Positions 14,262 through 16,473 of a stretch of 16,473 bases of DNA are shown piece after piece; within the stretch, counting starts at the first letter, position 1; every line of letters starts with the position of its first letter. Both the position numbers and the translations under genes were made by a program. Source of the DNA: an uncultured Phycisphaerales bacterium. Lineage in GTDB: Bacteria; Planctomycetota; Phycisphaerae; WQYP01. Under the pieces are notes generated by a model. That model made no database searches and was not told the origin of the DNA. It worked only from the letters and a program-made list of their open reading frames with translations. The stretch spans positions 1 through 16,473 of the forward strand of contig CAIPTQ010000063.1 in the NCBI GenBank assembly GCA_903868035.1, written 5' to 3'.

Positions 14262-15837
14262 ACTTCGTCGCCCACGCCCGCGCCGCCACCGCCTGCCAGT
14301 CATCATGTCCGGGCCGTTCGCCCCAGGCCTTGAGTTCCGCCTGCAGTTCCGCATTGCGGCCGGTTTGATAGCACAGATAGCAGTACAAAAACGACGCCAT
14401 GCCCGCCATTTCCTTCCGGGCCGTCATCTTCTGCAAATCCCCCAGCAGGAACTCCTGCCGCGACGCCGGGATAAACGAGCTGACGTCATACTTGAGCGCC
14501 ACCAGTTCCGGCTTGCGCGTGTAGACAAACTTCATGTCGTACTCCGCCGAGCCGTACAGCCCCGCCCCCATCTCCGCGTGCGCCCGGCCCACCAACGCCA
14601 GCGGATCGTCGGGCTTCATCGACAACGCCGCCTGATACGATTCGGCGGCATCCAAAAACTTGCCGGCCTTCAGGCTGCTCTCCCCGCGCACCATCATCAT
14701 GTCATAGCCCGAGGCCAGGCTGCCGGGCCCCTCCACCGGGGCCAACTTGAGCGGCTTGACGTTCTTGCCCGCCAACAGTTCCTCATCACTGAGTTCCGTC
14801 AGACGTTTAGGCGAGGGGGCGAGCGCGCCGGCACCCTGGGTCGCGGCTCCCGGGCCGCCCACACCCGGGCCGCCGCGGCCAGTGAACGGCGGCAGCGTTG
14901 CAATCGTCCGGGGCTGGTTGGTGAGCGGGTCAATGTCCGTGACCAGGCCGCCGGGCTTGAGCACGGCAGTCGTGCCTCCGGTCGCGCCGGGGATGTTGCC
15001 GGGAGTGCCCTTGGCGGACTTCATTTCGTCGACCAGCTTCATGTAGGTGTCGCTCACCATCGCCGTCTTGAGGTCATCCGTCTGCGCGCCGATGCGGCTG
15101 TCCAGACCGCCGTTGATCGCCCCCTGAATCATGGCCGGATTGTCCGGCGTGGCCTTGGGATCATTCCTGCCCGCTTCGGGCGTGCCGGCGGGTTGCGTGG
15201 CGGGCTGGCCCACGTCGGGGCGCTTGACGGTCAGTTCCGTGGTCCGCAGCACAAACAGCGGACTGGAGGTCACCGCGCCCGGCGACCCGGCTTCCAGCGG
15301 CGTCGCCGGCAGGGCGCGGTTGATCGCCTGATACTGCACCCCCATGCCGCCGTTGATCTGACCGCTGCTGACGATGGGGCTGACCGAATTCCGCGGCACG
15401 ATCCCGGAATCAAAGCCGCTGCCCACCGGCGCCGAATAGAGCGCTCCGCCGCCGGTGGAGACCGTGCTGGACGGAAGATAGTAGGTGGAGTAACCGCCGA
15501 TGTACGTGCCGCCGTTGGGATTTCCGGCGGACTGGCGCGCGAAGTTGTTCAGCGACGCGGAGCCCAGGTTGCCCTGGAACTGGTAGGGCGAAGTGGTGCC
15601 CACGCGCCCATGGAAATAGGCCAGGCCCGAGACGTTGCCGGTCATGATGTCATTGCCGTTGATGGGGACGTATCCCTGCACGGGGCGGTTACTGCCGCCG
15701 GAGCCGATCTGGGGATTGGCGTCCATCATGCCGCCCTGTTGCAACTGGCGCACCTGGGCCAGCGAAACGCCGGCGGAGACCGCCAGCAGCACGGCACCGG
15801 CAAGGAACTGCATCTTGAAATCTGGGGTCATTCTCAT
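14260..15837 (-). CDS. Secreted TPR-containing protein
   Basis: 525 residues from ATG 15837; ATG 15831 is also possible. Residues 1-27 form a signal peptide (FKMQFLAGAVLLAVSAGVSLAQ region, cleavage near AQ). Residues of about 28-370 are low-complexity, rich in Gly, Ser, Pro and Thr, probably disordered (GGSNRPVQGYVPING, GGYSTYYLPSSTVSTGGG, GRGGPGVGGPGAATQGAG). Residues of about 378-450 hold two TPR units (GYDMMMVRGESSLKAGKFLD; AAESYQAALSMKPDDPLALV; RAHAEMGAGLYGSAEYDMKF), and a third helical pair lies near 480-512. The protein is probably periplasmic, with the TPR region as the binding part. I do not recognise a specific family. It is divergent from the secreted-protein gene starting at 16037 with a 199-bp space between them. 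Confidence 0.8.
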   Translation of the reverse strand: MRMTPDFKMQFLAGAVLLAVSAGVSLAQVRQLQQGGMMDANPQIGSGGSNRPVQGYVPINGNDIMTGNVSGLAYFHGRVGTTSPYQFQGNLGSASLNNFARQSAGNPNGGTYIGGYSTYYLPSSTVSTGGGALYSAPVGSGFDSGIVPRNSVSPIVSSGQINGGMGVQYQAINRALPATPLEAGSPGAVTSSPLFVLRTTELTVKRPDVGQPATQPAGTPEAGRNDPKATPDNPAMIQGAINGGLDSRIGAQTDDLKTAMVSDTYMKLVDEMKSAKGTPGNIPGATGGTTAVLKPGGLVTDIDPLTNQPRTIATLPPFTGRGGPGVGGPGAATQGAGALAPSPKRLTELSDEELLAGKNVKPLKLAPVEGPGSLASGYDMMMVRGESSLKAGKFLDAAESYQAALSMKPDDPLALVGRAHAEMGAGLYGSAEYDMKFVYTRKPELVALKYDVSSFIPASRQEFLLGDLQKMTARKEMAGMASFLYCYLCYQTGRNAELQAELKAWGERPGHDDWQAVAARAWATK

Positions 15838-15996
15838 CTCACACCCATCCTGTCCAGACGCGTACGGCGTCCGGTATCATTCTACACTACATTCTCGGTC
15901 GAATCCCCAACCAAATCCACAAATCCGCACGATTTGCCCGGCATAGAAGTACCCTGTTGCACCCTTTGGCCTGTGATTCGTCACTTTCCTTTGGAG

Positions 15997-16015
15997 GCCC
16001 GCTGCGGGCTTTTTT
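15997..16015 (+). terminator. Intrinsic-terminator-like hairpin in the leader of the last gene
   Basis: GCCCG-CTG-CGGGC (15997-16009) is followed directly by six T (16010-16015), a compact rho-independent terminator pattern on the plus strand. No plus-strand gene lies upstream in the previous 9 kb, so it does not close a known transcript. It sits 21 bp before the start codon at 16037. GGCCT (15968-15972) is complementary to AGGCC (15995-15999), which overlaps the terminator stem, so an alternative pairing that would open the terminator exists on paper. It may be an attenuator or the end of a small RNA. Confidence 0.5.
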
Positions 16016-16036
16016 ACCCAAATACGGAGATCGGTC

Positions 16037-16473
16037 ATGACCAAATCCTTTATCTGGCTTCTGGGCGCATCCCTTTTCATCGCCGGCACGACCTTCCCGG
16101 CCACCGCCGCCAATCTCCCCGTCAAGCCCGCCACCCCCGCAACGCCGCCCGCCGCGGCACCCAAGGTCAAGGACTTCGGCGGCAAGATGCCCCTGCCCGT
16201 CGATCAACGCATCGAACGCCAGAACAAACCCTCCGACAAACTGCTGGTGGAAGTCACCCGCAGTTCCAAGGTCGGCACCACCTATGTAGCCTACGTGAAA
16301 ATCGTCTGGGGGGATTTGGATGATCTGATTAAAGGCGCCGGCAGCCAGTATTACTCGAACTGGGATGGTTCCCTGAAACTCACCGGGGCCACCGGGGCCA
16401 TCGACGAAAAAATCCAATTCGACGACGGCAAAGCCCTGCCCCCGCCGCCCAAGGTCACCCCCCTGGCCAAGAC
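16037..16473 (+). CDS. Secreted protein of unknown function, 5' part (runs off the right edge)
   Basis: At least 145 codons from ATG 16037, with GGAG 7 bases upstream and an open frame to the end of the window. It begins MTKSFIWLLGASLFIAGTTF with a signal-peptide cleavage near ATAA, then a Pro/Ala-rich linker (about 28-43). A folded part starts near residue 50: KLLVEVTRSSKVG, TTYVAYVKIVWGDLDD, then YYSNWDGSLKLTGATGAID. The strand pattern suggests a beta-sandwich. I do not recognise a family, and the C-terminus is missing. Its direction is opposite to the secreted TPR gene; the two may be regulated from the shared 199-bp region. Confidence 0.75.
   Translation, partial: MTKSFIWLLGASLFIAGTTFPATAANLPVKPATPATPPAAAPKVKDFGGKMPLPVDQRIERQNKPSDKLLVEVTRSSKVGTTYVAYVKIVWGDLDDLIKGAGSQYYSNWDGSLKLTGATGAIDEKIQFDDGKALPPPPKVTPLAK

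Noticed and set aside
14143..16323. 726-codon open frame on the plus strand opposite the secreted TPR gene and running into the last gene
   Set aside because: Arg/His-rich antisense translation without domains; it overlaps two well-supported genes in other frames.

Overview
The window looks like chromosome from a high-GC planctomycete, most likely of the Phycisphaerae type. The clues are several secreted or membrane-anchored proteins with the H-Xn-DG signature of the DUF1559-like pseudopilin group, a stand-alone protein joining TPRs to two RNA polymerase alpha C-terminal domains, a very large BatA-like double von Willebrand A protein, and REP-like palindromes between genes. The assignment comes from gene types only; no taxonomic search was possible.

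Layout. (1) 1-873 is the right edge of a mobile segment: the start of an IS66-like transposase (1-72, minus), a truncated gene that may be the N-terminal part of a tyrosine recombinase (107-667, minus), an AT-rich strip with phased short repeats, and the 3' half of a tRNA-Pro(CGG) gene without its 5' half (827-873, plus). This is what remains when an element integrates into a tRNA gene; the intact tRNA would lie to the left of the window. (2) 914-4262 carries a large secreted protein of unknown function and purD, both on the minus strand. (3) A divergent promoter region leads into a plus-strand row: TPR/double alpha-CTD protein, leuD (3-isopropylmalate dehydratase small subunit) and a YlbF-family protein. 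(4) A palindromic repeat separates these from a convergent minus-strand pair: an AsmA-like membrane protein and, 12 bp downstream, the 1001-residue VWA/GAT-like membrane protein. (5) 10656-10957 holds no gene but has five 19-bp tandem repeats running into a nested palindromic element. (6) 10958-14157 is a minus-strand cassette: two tandem H-Xn-DG paralogues, an ECF sigma factor, and a membrane protein combining a regulator-like cytoplasmic N-terminus with an H-Xn-DG exterior. (7) A secreted TPR protein (minus) and the start of a secreted protein (plus) are divergent; the latter has an intrinsic-terminator-like hairpin in its leader.

How the genes may work together. purD and leuD are ordinary biosynthetic genes. 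The best candidate for an undescribed system is the ECF sigma cassette: sigma factor and membrane partner are separated by only 10 bp, and two pseudopilin-like paralogues precede them, suggesting envelope-to-transcription signalling. The TPR/double alpha-CTD protein is a second candidate for a lineage-specific transcription factor that contacts DNA or RNA polymerase through alpha-CTD-like modules.
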